A stretch of DNA of 64,000 nt from Persicaria tinctoria (GCA_037127255.1 JBANSL010000006.1:84003350-84067349), one strand, 5' to 3'; positions 43,370 through 54,791 are shown, counted from the stretch's first letter. Numbers and translations: made by a program. The notes: generated by a model from the sequence alone, not told the origin.

Positions 43370-46300
43370 TTTCTTTTTTTTGGATGATTTTCATGAATAT
43401 ACCAAAAAAAATTTGTACTTTGCAAAAATAACAATGGGAGGTAAAAATTGCAGAGGGATTGCAAAATGACATATTTGCAAAATTTGTTCACCCGGTAGCA
43501 GGTTGCACACAAGGTTAAAAGAAAAAAGCGAGTGACATGTGTCAAAATGTGACAGGGGGTGAGATTTCATTTGGGTATAAAAAAAATTAAAAAAAAGAGG
43601 AGTTGGCAGAGTTGAGTGGAGAGAGAGGGGTGAGAGGACAGGATTTGTGGAGAGAGATGGAAGCATTTAATGCAAATAGTACATGTGACATTACATGCAT
43701 TAAATGAAAATGGGGTTTTGCACATATTAAATTCCCGCCCACCCAAAATGGAGGAATATCCGATGGGGAAAATAGGCGGATTGCATTCAGACAATATAAG
43801 GAGATGGGGGTCTCGACAGGTTGACATAACAGGGAATAAAAGCATATTATGTACTAGATGCCATTAACGTGGAGTTCGAAGAATAAAACCCATAAAATAA
43901 GTTACTAGCCAACCAAAGGGAAGTTCTAGTCATTAACAGAATATATATAGACGTACACAGGGATACACGTAGCACTTGTATACAATATACATCAAAGAAC
44001 ATGGGTAAGTATGGTTTTCGTTTTCAATTTACAAACATGGATTCTCCCTGTCCTCTCCTTACCCCCAACCGATACTGAAAAGACCGTCTTAATCTCTTTA
44101 TTTCGCAGGGGAGAAAGGGGTGGCCACTGAGGATGTGGAGGAGATGTTGGTCAAAGTTGTTCCGCATGTAGGGGACCCTCGACGCAAGAACATCGACCTT
44201 CACGAGGAGGTATTGTTGAAGTCGAAGAAGGAGGTGCAAAACCGGATAACATCAAAGACTAACTTGCCATTTTAGTCATTTATTTTACACATAACTGGCC
44301 GTTTAGTTTACCGACGATGCAAAAGACATATGTACGGGGTTTTTTGCTTACTAGTCAGTACACGATTTTCCCTAGCCAATAACATTAAAGACTAAGCCGA
44401 TAAAAGACAATCCCCTACCATATTTTATATATCTCAGAAACTTTCCAACATAAGAACAACAACTATTAAACCCAAACGAAATGCGTCATAATGCAACATT
44501 CGTAACAACCATCCATAATAAATAGAACCAAAGTGTCCACAACATACCTATTCAGTCATCAAACTCAAGGATCCAAAAGGTGGAAATGATTACACGTTTA
44601 GCAGGTGAACCAAAAACTACGAATAACTACATTTCCTAGTCAACATAAGTCCACAAAAAGTTCAATACAAAACAACATTAGCTGATAACGTTCTCAAGGT
44701 CCCGATTCCTTTCGACACACTTCAGGCCGGTGACGAGGCAAAATTCTTTGATGGAGAACCGGAAGAGTCGCCACTGGATCTCGTACCATGTCTCACACTT
44801 CTTCAATGTCTTCAATTGCCTCTCCATGAAGAAATGGATAAGGGTGCATCAATACGACACATTGGATCCGATCATTACAATGCCCTCTGGCTTGCTGACT
44901 TTCAACATTTTCAAATCAGCCGCAAATAGGACGTCGTCCATTCCTTTCAACAAGCCCATTTTCGAGAAGTGGCTCGACCTCCCTCTTAAATACTTTTCCA
45001 AAGGAAGGACTAGTGTCGACTGCACAAATATCACACGACACGACACGATTAACATCACCAAGACAAAAAGAAGGCCCTTAATTTGCCCGAGAAGTGATTA
45101 CAGTTAATACTTTGTTGTTCGACGACATCGCGATTTTTTTCCTTTCATTTTTCTCATTGTCTTCTTAATCTGTCATACATGTGTTCAGATAATACCCATT
45201 TTAGCAATAATCCTTGCCAATATATTCATATATCTAGCCAGTCAAAATACTTTTTCTGCCAAAACATATAACATTACATAAATGACACAACTACACAAAT
45301 GCCATGAATACAAATGTTCACATATTTATATGTCCCACAAATACACATGTTCAAATAATCTCAAAATGGTAACTGGCACAAGTAAAGAATGAAACAAACA
45401 CCACAAGTACACAACTACACAATAGTGTCAACCATAAAAAAACTTATGTAATACACATATGACAACCCTAGAAACAAATCTACATTACTCCTAAATGACA
45501 TCGTCCAGTGTAACATTAATGGCTTCAATCACAACATACTTCAACACATAGAAACAAACTTACAACGATGTACAAAGAATTCAACAAATGCTCAACTCAC
45601 GTGAATAAAGAATGCAACAAATGACACAAATATACAATAGTCTCAAATATCACAACCTTATGTAATACACATATCACAAACTTACAATACTCTCAAATGA
45701 CATCGAAGTGGTGTAATGTATTTTTGCACCGTTTGAATCATAACATACTTCAACATATAGCAAAAACTTACAATGATGTACAACTACCACCAAATGTGAA
45801 CATTATATTTAGATGCCACTATTTACAAATCAACCCCAATCTCCAAATTCTCCCAAAGTTCCCAATTTCCAAACTCATAAGCACAAATTCCACATTCTCC
45901 CCAAATTCACCTTTACCATATCCAACATCATATGAAACCCAACTCTTCCCAACTTCCCTAATTCGAAAAACAAAACACAAATTACTAAATCTAGCCACCC
46001 AACCGTTTCACTTAGCCAGACGAACGAATCTGCCTACCCTTTTCAAGTTTCCCAAATCCAGATTCGAAACAGTAATGACTTTTTTCATGTTTTCTGAATC
46101 CAAATTCGAAACAGTACTAATGGAGGTTTTCAATTCCTTTCTACCCTATTTGGACCTTCAATTTCATCATCAACTTTTCATCAATGCTGATTTCTCAACT
46201 AAATCTCAAACCGCCCAACACCAATAAGGTTAGGGTTTGTATATCATTTCACCCCATTCTCCCCAAGGCCCCCAATTCCACATTCAAGACAGTCAACCCT

Positions 46301-46860
46301 CGAAAAGTTTTTCAAGAGAAGAGAGAGATGATGAGAACTTACTTTTCGCAGGGGGTTCTTCCTCTTCGACTGTTATCGAACCAGAGGATCCCTTCGCACT
46401 CGTCGTCCTCCCTTTTCGACTTGCCTAATCCCTCCCTCCCTCCCTCCTTCTCTCTCCCTCTCGTGCGGTTCCAGTCGCACCCTCAATTGCTTCTTCAATG
46501 GTGTTCTCTCTCTCCTCTCTTGAAGGTCCTTCAATGGTAGTCGACTTCCTTCTCTCTAACCTTCGATTGCTTCTTCAACGGTGTTATCTCTCTCTCCTCT
46601 CTTGAACGTTCTTCAATTGTGTTCTCTCTCTCCCTTCTTGAATTTCCAATTGAAATAAAAGGAATGCTTTTTACCCTTGATTTGATGGCTCCCTCCTCTC
46701 TAACCCGGCTACCACAGGTTTTGGCCACCGGCTGTTTTTGCAAATTTGTGGGTCATTTTGACAGCTTTGCAATTTTAGGCAAGGGGGTTAGTTTTGCTAA
46801 CATCTCAATATTTTGGTATATAGACTACCATTTTCTCTTTTTTTTTTTACGAAAATAAAA
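43370..46860. mobile_element. MULE-1, Mutator-like element with long inverted repeats
   Basis: About 43379-43500 and the reverse complement of 46720-46850 align over more than 100 bp. Common words include TATATACCAAA, GCAAAA, AAATTGCA, CAAAATGAC and AAATTTGCAAAA. Long terminal inverted repeats of this sort mark Mutator-like elements. No MURA transposase is found; the interior has a DUF1985-like piece. The outer ends run into T- and A-rich tracts, so the 9-bp target copy could not be read. Confidence 0.5.
44690..45061 (-). pseudogene. DUF1985-like fragment
   Basis: The minus strand reads MGLLKGMDDVLFAADLKM, HFFMERQLKTLKKCETWYEI and FRFSIKEFCLVTGLKC. The last block matches DUF1985, a plant domain found in proteins of Mutator-like elements that also carry a Ulp1-type C48 protease. 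An in-frame stop occurs at about 44847, and no protease part was found. A plus-strand reading at 44105-44270 (EDVEEMLVKVVPHVGDPRRK) is also open but unidentified. Its position inside long inverted repeats supports a Mutator-like origin. Confidence 0.5.
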
Positions 46861-47121
46861 AAAAAATATAGTATAAATTAATTCTAACTTAAAATAAAAG
46901 GAATAAAGGAAAAAAACATACATTGGTTTCTACCCAACCTTTTTAAGATCCGACATTGTTAAAGCCCTCAGTAATTTATCATAATCCCGTGCACACATCT
47001 CACAAGGCACATCATAGCACAATAAATTGAAAACATAAAATGTGGAACTCAAGACCCCTTCCAATCTATAAAAGAGTCTAGCATGACCTTCCGCAAAAGG
47101 AATATGATACCACCAGCACAG

Positions 47122-48021
47122 TTACGCTGGTGGCTTTTCAAAATAGCAATCAAAATGATCAATATAATCACCATTACCTTCAAAATTGCAAAAGTTTACC
47201 TTTATTACCTCTTGAGCCTCGACTGATGGCTCTAAACCTGATTCATCTATGAGCGAGCTCAGAATGGATGTTGCAGATGGAGTAGGAGACATATCATATG
47301 TAACCTCATGCGCCGACTCATGAGATTCCAAGTCAGGAAGCACTAGACCCTCTTCTCCATCGTCGAAGACACTATCGTTGTCTGCAACCAATTCCTCTTC
47401 ATCTTCAAAGCTCATTTCTTTCTCACCTTTTGCACTTAAAATTTGAATAAGTTGGCTCATCTGATTCTCCAAGTTCTTACAGCGGCTCATTTGTTCCTCC
47501 AATTTTCTGATTCGACTCATTTTTCCTTCCTCTAACTGTTGCACCACTTGAGTAAGAGTGTGCAATGGATCCTCCAGGTGTGTGACAGAGTCCTCCATCG
47601 GCGGAGAAGACATAGCCAGCAAGACTTCTTGTGAAACATGGTAATCCATATAACAGAAAAAATCCCACAACCCCGACAATCCTCCTAACCGTTTCAGGCC
47701 TCCGTTACTCATTTACTCAGCAAGTGCTCGCGTCTCAACAGTCATCCTTGGGAGATAAAAATAGATCGACCCTGCCTACGCTGAGATGTTAGTTTCGCAG
47801 GATATGACACCAAGGTGAGGAGTCTGAAGCACTAAGTATCCGGGGCCATTCATGACACCCATATTTGTGACTCGCGAAAAGGTAGTGCTGAGGTTAGAGA
47901 GGTAAAACATTATATTGAAAAAAGCATTGAGCGAAGGAGCAAAATGTGAGAAATCAAAGGAAGACTGAATGTGGTATGAAAGTTTGGAAATTATTCCATT
48001 TCCCCGAATAATTAGCACCAC
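47122..48021 (-). pseudogene. Unrecognised acidic, coiled-coil frames of Gypsy-H
   Basis: Two minus-strand frames, 48021-47776 and 47712-47122. The second has 196 codons. It has a likely coiled coil (VVQQLEEGKMSRIRKLEEQM), then an acidic stretch (EMSFEDEEELVADNDSVFDD), and ends EGNGDYIDHFDCYFEKPPA. The first contains NAFFNIMFYLSNLSTTF and GVMNGPGYLVLQTPHLGV. Neither shows a zinc knuckle, protease or polymerase motif. Position and orientation suggest a Gag-related or accessory protein of Gypsy-H, but I do not recognise the family. Confidence 0.4.
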
Positions 48022-48289
48022 ATGGAAAAATATATTCCACCTTAAGCCTTTTACCCATCAACTCCTTATTAATCGAGCTCAATTGAAGTCCTCTTGATTA
48101 TTGTTGCTTTGTCACTTATGGATTGTTTTGCATAATCCTCCTTTTGTGTGCGAAGTTTCTTTTATTCACAGGCATGAATTTGGTGACATTAGTACATTTT
48201 CGAGAATGGTAATTGATTGCATGGTTATATAAGAATGAATCTATGATGTTAAGAGTTTAATTTCTTCCCCTCTATGACCATTAAAAGTA

Positions 48290-48324
48290 TTGCTTGAAGA
48301 CAAGCAAGCTTAAGTATGGGGTGT
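48290..48324 (+). promoter_or_regulatory. LTR-proximal hairpin and polypurine tract of Gypsy-C
   Basis: TTGCTTGAAGACAAGCAA (48290-48307), a 7-bp stem with an AAGA loop, then GCTTAAGTATGGGGTG and the 3' LTR. Confidence 0.75.
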
Positions 48325-49272
48325 TGATGTGTGCTCAAATAACCATGATTTTCACTTACATCCATATTGATTTCTGTATGCATTTCATGTTTCTGGGTTC
48401 GATTTATACAAAATCAATGTAATTTATGCTTAATTGCCAATTATGGAGGTCTACACTAGTTTTTGTTTAACTTCGCATAAATCGAGACACTTTACAAGCA
48501 ATTCAGGGAAGGGAAGGAAACTGTCAGAATGCTCAAGCTCGACTACATAGAGTCCAAGTTCGAGCAGAAGCCGAACCAGAACACATCAAACAGAAGAAGA
48601 GAAGAAACCAATTCGACAAGACTAGGCGACATCGGCCAAACTGGTCGATGTCGAGTACGTTGTGCCGACAATACCTCTAGAGAACGAGACCTAGCACGAG
48701 ACCAGTCGAGAACACAGAGTCTAGTCGACGTCGAGTAAACTTCTCGATGTCGAGTACATGTCGAGAGCAGTCTAGTCGACGTCGAGTACTTTACTCGATG
48801 TCGAGTAGATCCCAGAAGTCGAATTCGAGTCGAAGTCGAGTGGGAATCCGGATGTGAGATTACTTGGGCATAAAGGCACGAGATCTATTAAGATTTATCC
48901 ATATTAGGAATTCCCATATTTACTTAGGGAGTTTTAATTATTTTATTTTTACTTAATTGTTGAACATTTATATTAAGCTTTTAGATAGATAAATTTAGAT
49001 AGAGATAGATTGTTCTTTCCTAGATTATCTAGGATTGAACACTATAAATAAAGCCATAGGGGCTGAGATTTAGGATCATTCTACAACACATTCTAATTTA
49101 CATTCGTAGGTAGGAGTTTTAGAGGAGCTTGGACGAGTGGAGTTGTAAGAGTTGAGAGACGATTTGGTTTCGTTCGGTTGTAAGCTTTCGTTTGATTTAA
49201 TGCAATTAGTTCTTTTTATGAAATTGTTGATGTTTTTTATGATGAAGAGCGAGTAGTCACCCAACTTCTAGG

Positions 49273-49289
49273 GTCGGGGTGAGCCCGAC
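49273..49289 (+). other. Conserved GC-rich leader hairpin (Gypsy-C copy)
   Basis: GTCGGGGTGAGCCCGAC about 230 nt downstream of the TATA box; 6-bp stem, loop GTGAG. Confidence 0.6.
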
Positions 49290-49376
49290 GGCAGCCATGT
49301 AAGGTAATCCATAAAAGGTACAACTTTTATTGCAATTTCATCTTCTATCCCTAATTTACATTATTCTTCTACAACA

Positions 49377-49885
49377 GTCGAAGGCACTGTTATAAAAATC
49401 GCGCCTGGGTGCCGCCTAGGCGCTAGGCGGTAAGGCACCTAGGAATTCTTACGCCTAGGTGGTCTCTAGGTGGATTTTCACCAAAGCATCACCTAATCCC
49501 GCCTAGGTTGGTGATTATTTAGATTTAGTTTCTAGGTGAGTGATTAGTCAACTTATAGTTTTTATTATCCCCCAAGTCAGGATGCATTTACTTTTGACTC
49601 AAGCCTATGGTTTTGGATTTTATGAGGTTTAAAGTTATTAGTCGGACGAGCGCTTTTACATTTATTGACTTTAGTGTTAGTTAAGCATACCAAGTTTGAG
49701 TTTATGAGTGATATTATATATATTACTTCATTATATAAATTATTGACATTTTCTATCCATTGAAATATATGGAAATAATCAAGTTTAGTCTAAGTCCGCC
49801 TAGACGCCCACCTAACCGCCTAGGCGCTAGGTGGCCACCCACCGCCTAGCGACCGCCTAGCGCCTTTTAGAACACTACTCGAAGG
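49377..49885. mobile_element. MITE-X, 493-bp hAT-like miniature element
   Basis: Element 49385-49877. Ends CACTGTTATAAAA and, on the other strand, TAGTGTTCTAAAA. 8-bp flanks GTCGAAGG (49377-49384) and CTCGAAGG (49878-49885), one mismatch. Subterminal CCGCCTAGGCGCTAGG words in both orientations. No coding capacity. Confidence 0.75.
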
Positions 49886-50368
49886 TGATCCTTATTTGTG
49901 TTATTGAAGTGAAAGTGATATTAATGCAAACTTGGATTAATTATGTGAAAAGGGTTGTAACAATTTGGGTTTATGCGAAAGCGTCTATCTTTCTAATTGT
50001 TAATCCCGAAAGGTGTTTGATGAAAAGGCATGATCTTTTATACCTTTGGCATGATTCTTATATAGTTATCGTTGTGGCGTTGAAACCCCGATTCTAGGAG
50101 CTTTTAGTTTATTGAATTACATTCTTCGAAGGTGATCCTTATTTGTGTTATTGAAGTGAAAGTGATATTAATGCAAACTTGGATTAATTATGTGAAAAGG
50201 GAAGTAACAATTAGGGTTTATGCGAAAGCCTCTATCTTCCTAATTGTTAATCCCGAAAGGTATTTGATGAAAAGGCATGATCTTTGATACCTTTGGCATG
50301 ATTCTTATATAGTTATCGTTGTGGCATTGAAACCCCGATTCTAGGAGTATTTAGTTTATTGAATTATA
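49878..50368. repeat. 245-bp tandem duplication in the Gypsy-C 3' LTR
   Basis: Two units beginning TCGAAGGTGATCC, at about 49880-50123 and 50124-50368. They are nearly identical and both end TTTAGTTTATTGAATTA. The Gypsy-A LTR and LTR D have one unit. Confidence 0.85.
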
Positions 50369-50734
50369 TTCTTCGAATTTTAGTTTATTTCTGTCTTTTA
50401 TTTCATTGCAAAGCTACGGTTTTTGTCTGCACTGACACTCGACATCGACTACAATCTAGTCGACATCGAGTACTATTGGTCGATATCGAGTACTTTTCTA
50501 CTCGACATTGGCTATGGTGTGTTCTGTTGTGCATGTGTAGGAAAGTTGACAGTGTTGGTCGATATCAAGTACTATACTCGACATCGAGTAACTCTTCTGG
50601 TCGATTTCGAGAGCGATTTGGAGCTTAAAAGGCAAGCGCTGACACGCTTCCTCGTGGATACGATCCTGAATACCAGACAACTACAGTAGGAGGGATTATT
50701 GTAATTATATTTGCTTGAACATGGAGTTGGTTTG

Positions 50735-52492
50735 TGATGTGAGCCTATTTTGCCATGTTTTATATTGACTTTTATATCGATTTCTGCATGCATTTTATAC
50801 ATTTGGGTTAGAATAATACATAATTTGTGTATTTTATGTTTATTTGCAATATATGGAGGTCTACACAAGTTTTTGTTATACTTCGCACAAATCGAACGCA
50901 CTTTGGAGCTTAAAGCAAAGTCATGAAGAAGCTAAGGATGGTGCAGCTGGAGGAAATCCCCCTTTTCGCCATTCATCATTCCAAATCAAGTTTTGAAGTC
51001 TCTATGAGAGTTGTAGCCCTCGAAAAGAACTTTCCAACGCATGCTCATATGCGTCAATCCGACGAACGAGGATTCTGGAAAGTACGTTTAAAGAACAGAG
51101 CAGCATGCTGGAAACTGCTGCAGAGGTTGATATCGACTTCATCTAGTCGATATCGAGTTGCCCAAAATCGAGTCAAGACCCCTGAATCGACCAGAGCTGG
51201 AGCAAAGGAAAAGTGTAGGTCGATATTGACTTACCTAACTCGATATCGAGTTGAAGTTGGTCGATTTGTCTCCTGGAAGCCAAAATCGAGTGTCAGAAGT
51301 GAAGTGAAGAAGTTACAGGTCGATATCGAGTTGTCCTAGTCGATATCGACTTGACCAACAGTGACCGATTTCGAGCCAATTCGAGTTCTAATCAAAGTTC
51401 TATCCAAAGTCCAATGGAGATATCCACAAGATCAAATTCTATCAAGTTCTATCAAGATGGACGAGATATTTATCTACTTTAGATATAGTTCCTTTAGAGA
51501 TTTATTTCCTTTATCATAATATTTTATCTTATATTATTAGATAGATTTGGATATAGTTGTTTTATCCTACAATAGCTACATGAACACTATAAATAAGGCC
51601 TTAGGGGCTGGATTCAATTCCAATTCAATTTCATATACAATGAGTTACATAGAGAGAGTAGAGAGAGAGTTAGAGCTGATTGAGGTTGTAGAAGGCGAGA
51701 GCGGGATTTGGCTTCGATTGGTTGTAAACTTTCTTTTATTTCATTAATGCAAATTAGTTCCCTTTTATTATTGATGTCTTTCTTGATGATGAAGAGCGAG
51801 TAGTCACCCAACTTCTGGGGTCGGGGTGAGCCCGATGGTGGCCATGTAAGGTGATGCGGTAAAGGTACAAGCTTTTGATGCGAATTCGTCTTCTATCCCT
51901 ATGAGCATGATTCTTTTGCGAAAATTGAAGGTGATCCTTGTTTGTGTTATTGAAGCGAAAGTGATCTTAATGCAACTTGGATTAATTATGTGAAAGAGTG
52001 TTAGTAACAATTAGGGTTTATGCAAAAGCCTCTATCTTCCAATTTGTCAATAACGAGAGTTATTTGATGGAAGAGCATGATCTTTTATGCCTTTATGTGT
52101 TATTTTAAATGGTTATTGTTGTGGTGTTGAAACCCTGATCTTGGAAGTTCTTTATTTTATTGATTTATTTCATAAAGTTTCAGGTTTTATGTTTCTGTCA
52201 AGTCGATTTCGAGTCATTGTCAATCGATTTTCCCAACTCGATATCGAGTCCTACAGGTCGATATCGACCAAAGTTGCTACTTTTGTTCTTTTTCTGCTTT
52301 TCTTTGTTATTTCTGTTTGTCTGGTTGATTTTCTGCTGAGTTTGGAACTGAAAAGGCGGGTGCTGACACGCTTCCTCGTGGATCAATCTTGACTACCTTC
52401 TACTACAACGGGAGGAAGTCTTGTAATTAATTTGCGGAGATCTGAGAGTCGAATTTGGAATCTATATTTCATACTTGACCATCCTCCTAACA
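50735..52492 (+). mobile_element. Gypsy-D solo LTR (1758 bp)
   Basis: Starts TGATGTGAGCC and ends CCTCCTAACA, with exact 5-bp target copies GTTTG (50730-50734 and 52493-52497). Removing it restores the Gypsy-C LTR sequence seen uninterrupted at 29135-29160. TATA at 51587-51594, leader hairpin at 51820-51836. Its palindrome arrays (51127-51370 and 52198-52275) read TCGATATCGA rather than TCGACGTCGA. Confidence 0.9.
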
Positions 52493-52545
52493 GTTTGATA
52501 TTATATTTTATATTTATTTGACTAGTTTCCCTCCACAACAGTAAC

Positions 52546-54614
52546 AAACATGGCATCGACAGTCTTAGATCCAAGGTTATCTGTCTTAAATGCAGGATTC
52601 CAAACTTTATCTAAACACTCCCACACTCTCATCAACCATAGGTTAGGAGGATGTCCTTTCCATAGTTCATAAGGGGTTTTGTCTAACTTCTGATGGGGTA
52701 CCTTATTAAGAATGTAGTTTGCAGAAAGAACAGCTTCACCCCACAAAGAGTCAGGTGACCCAGAACTCACAAGCATAGAAAACATCATGTTTTTTAAAAG
52801 TTATGTTCTTTCTTTCTGCTACTCCAATCAGTTGAGGGCTATAAGGTGTTGTACGGTCATGAATAATGCCATTATTCTCACATAATTCTTTCAAAAACAT
52901 TGTCCCATATTCACCACCTCTATCAGATCTAATTCTTTTAACTTTTCTGTCAAGTTGGTTTTCTACCTCAACTTTGTAGAGTAAGAACATTTTCTCTACT
53001 TCATCCTTAGATCTCAGCAAATACAACTTGGTGTATCTAGAATAATGATAGCATGCATTTAGATTGTCATAATAGGTTGCATTTAGTTTAGTTATGATGC
53101 ATATCATGCATTGTTTTAAGTACAATTTGCATATTTTCTCTTTATGTTGGTGGAGTCGGAATCTACACGCTTTTATTGATTATTTCAGGTAACTGTGGAT
53201 CCGAGGATGAGGCATGGGTTGATGACGCAGTAGATGAGGATGTCTAGTTGATCGAAGAAGCTTACATGAAGATCTAAAGAGGTCCTGAGAAGAAGAAGCG
53301 AGCCTAAACGAAGAACATGTTTGTAGAAGTTATCGCCAGACATGCTGAACTTGTTTTGAACTTTCTGGAGGCCTCGGTTGATTGACTATTATGACCATGC
53401 GTTGGAAAGCTCTTTCAGAGAGCTACAACGTTCCTGTTGACGTCGAAAGTTGATTCAAAGTATATTTTTCCTAAAAGACCATTGAAGCGGGCGCAGCACA
53501 TATGCCGTGGTCGTGGCTTCCATGCCGCGGCCTCCGCATTTGCCCAGAGCGATGCGTTTTACGTTCGGCGACGGTTTTATCTATCTAAACCCTATATTTA
53601 TTCTATCTTTGTCTTTTTGGCCGACCTTGGACACGAAAGAGCACGAAATTGATAGAGGGGCTTAGCCCTAGGTTTTCATTCATTTATTAGGTTAGGATTC
53701 AAGACGATTTTAGTTGGAGATTGAGAGCGTTGTTCGTCATGGGCGGCTAAACTTTCTTCGTTTTACTTGCAATTTGAAGCTTTGTTTGGATTGAGTTGTG
53801 AGTTTCTGAATCTTGTTCCTTATTTCCTATATTTGAATGCTTCAACTTCTTTGTGCTTGATTGTTTATTGTTTTGTTCTATCTTGTCTGGCCAACTAGTT
53901 AGATCAATTCAATTGCTAGGGTTTTGTAGATTCCTGATTGCGAACCTTAACCCAAGTGGCAAACTTGTCCCTTTGGTTAACCTCTGAACTTAAAGCTATC
54001 AATTGGGTTAAATCCTTCTTTAGGGACTGTTCGATTGATAAGGGTTTCTAGGACGGATTGGACTAGTAATTATATTAGGTCGGGACAAGGGCATTAATAG
54101 GACGACTAAAAGGACAAGAGGAAGTTACAATATCAATTCAACCAAATAAAGTGGATAGTTGTAGGTAGAGCGATTTTCTCTAAATTGTTTTGCATCAATT
54201 TTGTTTATAGTTTATTTTGTTTTCTTTCTATTTCAATCAATCAAACCCCCCTTTTCTACTAATTGGTAAATACACATTGCTGAGAAATACTTGATTCTCT
54301 GTTGGATCGACCTCTTACTTGTTTGCTATACTAGTTTGTAGGTTTGAGTTTTTATTTTGATACGGTTTACGCGACTAAAAATCGTCCATCAAATAATCAT
54401 CTACAAATGTGATATAATACCTTTTACCACCTCTGCTCTCAAAGTTCCTAAACTTAGCTAGATCGGTGTGAACTAATTCTAGCAATTCGGTAGACATCTT
54501 AGTTACAGGTTTAAAAGGTTTCTTGGTGAACTTAGCTTCTACACCAATTTCACAATTTTTATGATCATTATTACCCAAGTTTGTGATGAGGCCCATTTTA
54601 TGCAATTTTTTCAC
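52546..54614 (-). pseudogene. Copia-1 integrase, interrupted by solo LTR G
   Basis: Coding order: LLELVHTDLAKF (first catalytic Asp), GKRYYITFVDDY at 54400, then solo LTR G, then SRYTKLYLLRSKDEVEKM, KRIRSDRGGEY (second Asp) and SPQLIGVAERKN (the Glu is present, but the usual NG is IG). It continues ANYILNKVPHQKLDKTPYEL and meets Gypsy-C at 52545. A frameshift lies at about 52770. It would insert the cDNA into chromosomes; as it stands it is broken. Confidence 0.85.
53046..54391 (+). mobile_element. Solo LTR G (1346 bp), Gypsy-H family
   Basis: Starts TGATAGCATGCATTTAG and ends ATCGTCCATCA. Exact target copies AATAA flank it (53041-53045 and 54392-54396). It splits the integrase codons of Copia-1. 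Its 3' half matches the Gypsy-H LTR on the opposite strand. Confidence 0.88.
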
Positions 54615-54791
54615 ATATTAAACATTCACATGACCCAATCTAGCATGCCAAAGATCAACGTCAACAACGATATAAGCGGAAGTAGACGCTCTATTAGCAG
54701 AATCAACAACAGCTTGCAAAACAAATAATTTACCAAACATGTAGGTCTTCCCTAAAAACTTCCCATTCTTGGACAAGCCTATAGAGTGACC

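Larger units (their letters stand above)
38883..48050 (-). mobile_element. Gypsy-H, minus-strand Ty3 remnant carrying MULE-1
   Basis: 3' LTR 38883-40044, two hairpin/GGGG cassettes (40044-40082 and 41396-41438), then non-coding DNA, MULE-1, and minus-strand frames at 47122-48021. No 5' LTR or pol was found. The LTR is of the same family as solo LTR G (53046-54391), seen in shared words such as CTAGGGTTTTGTAGATTCC. The right boundary is an estimate. Confidence 0.5.
28444..52540 (+). mobile_element. Gypsy-C, pol-deleted Athila/Tat-type element with nested insertions
   Basis: 5' LTR 28444-29190, tRNA-Asp-type primer site, gag, protease, integrase C-terminus, a 3' non-coding part with two hairpin/GGGG cassettes, and 3' LTR 48325-52540. 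Reverse transcriptase, RNase H and the catalytic part of integrase are missing, so it could only move with help. The target copies are ATAAC (28439-28443) and GTAAC (52541-52545). Solo LTR S1, Gypsy-I, Gypsy-H, MULE-1, MITE-X and solo LTR D lie inside it. Confidence 0.8.
48325..52540 (+). repeat. Gypsy-C 3' LTR, enlarged by insertions
   Basis: Starts TGATGTGTGCTCAAATAACC and ends CCTCCACAACA. Without MITE-X, a 245-bp tandem duplicate and solo LTR D it is about 1.7 kb, close to the Gypsy-A LTR. TATA at 49043-49050 (CTATAAATAAAGCC), leader hairpin 49273-49289, TCGA-palindrome arrays at about 48620-48840 (U3) and 50440-50610 (U5). Confidence 0.85.

Noticed and set aside
47290..47312. CATATCATATGTAAC as a second edge of Gypsy-I
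   Set aside because: It resembles the left junction at 33425-33440, but lies inside the Gypsy-H frame and the likeness is limited to a few bases.
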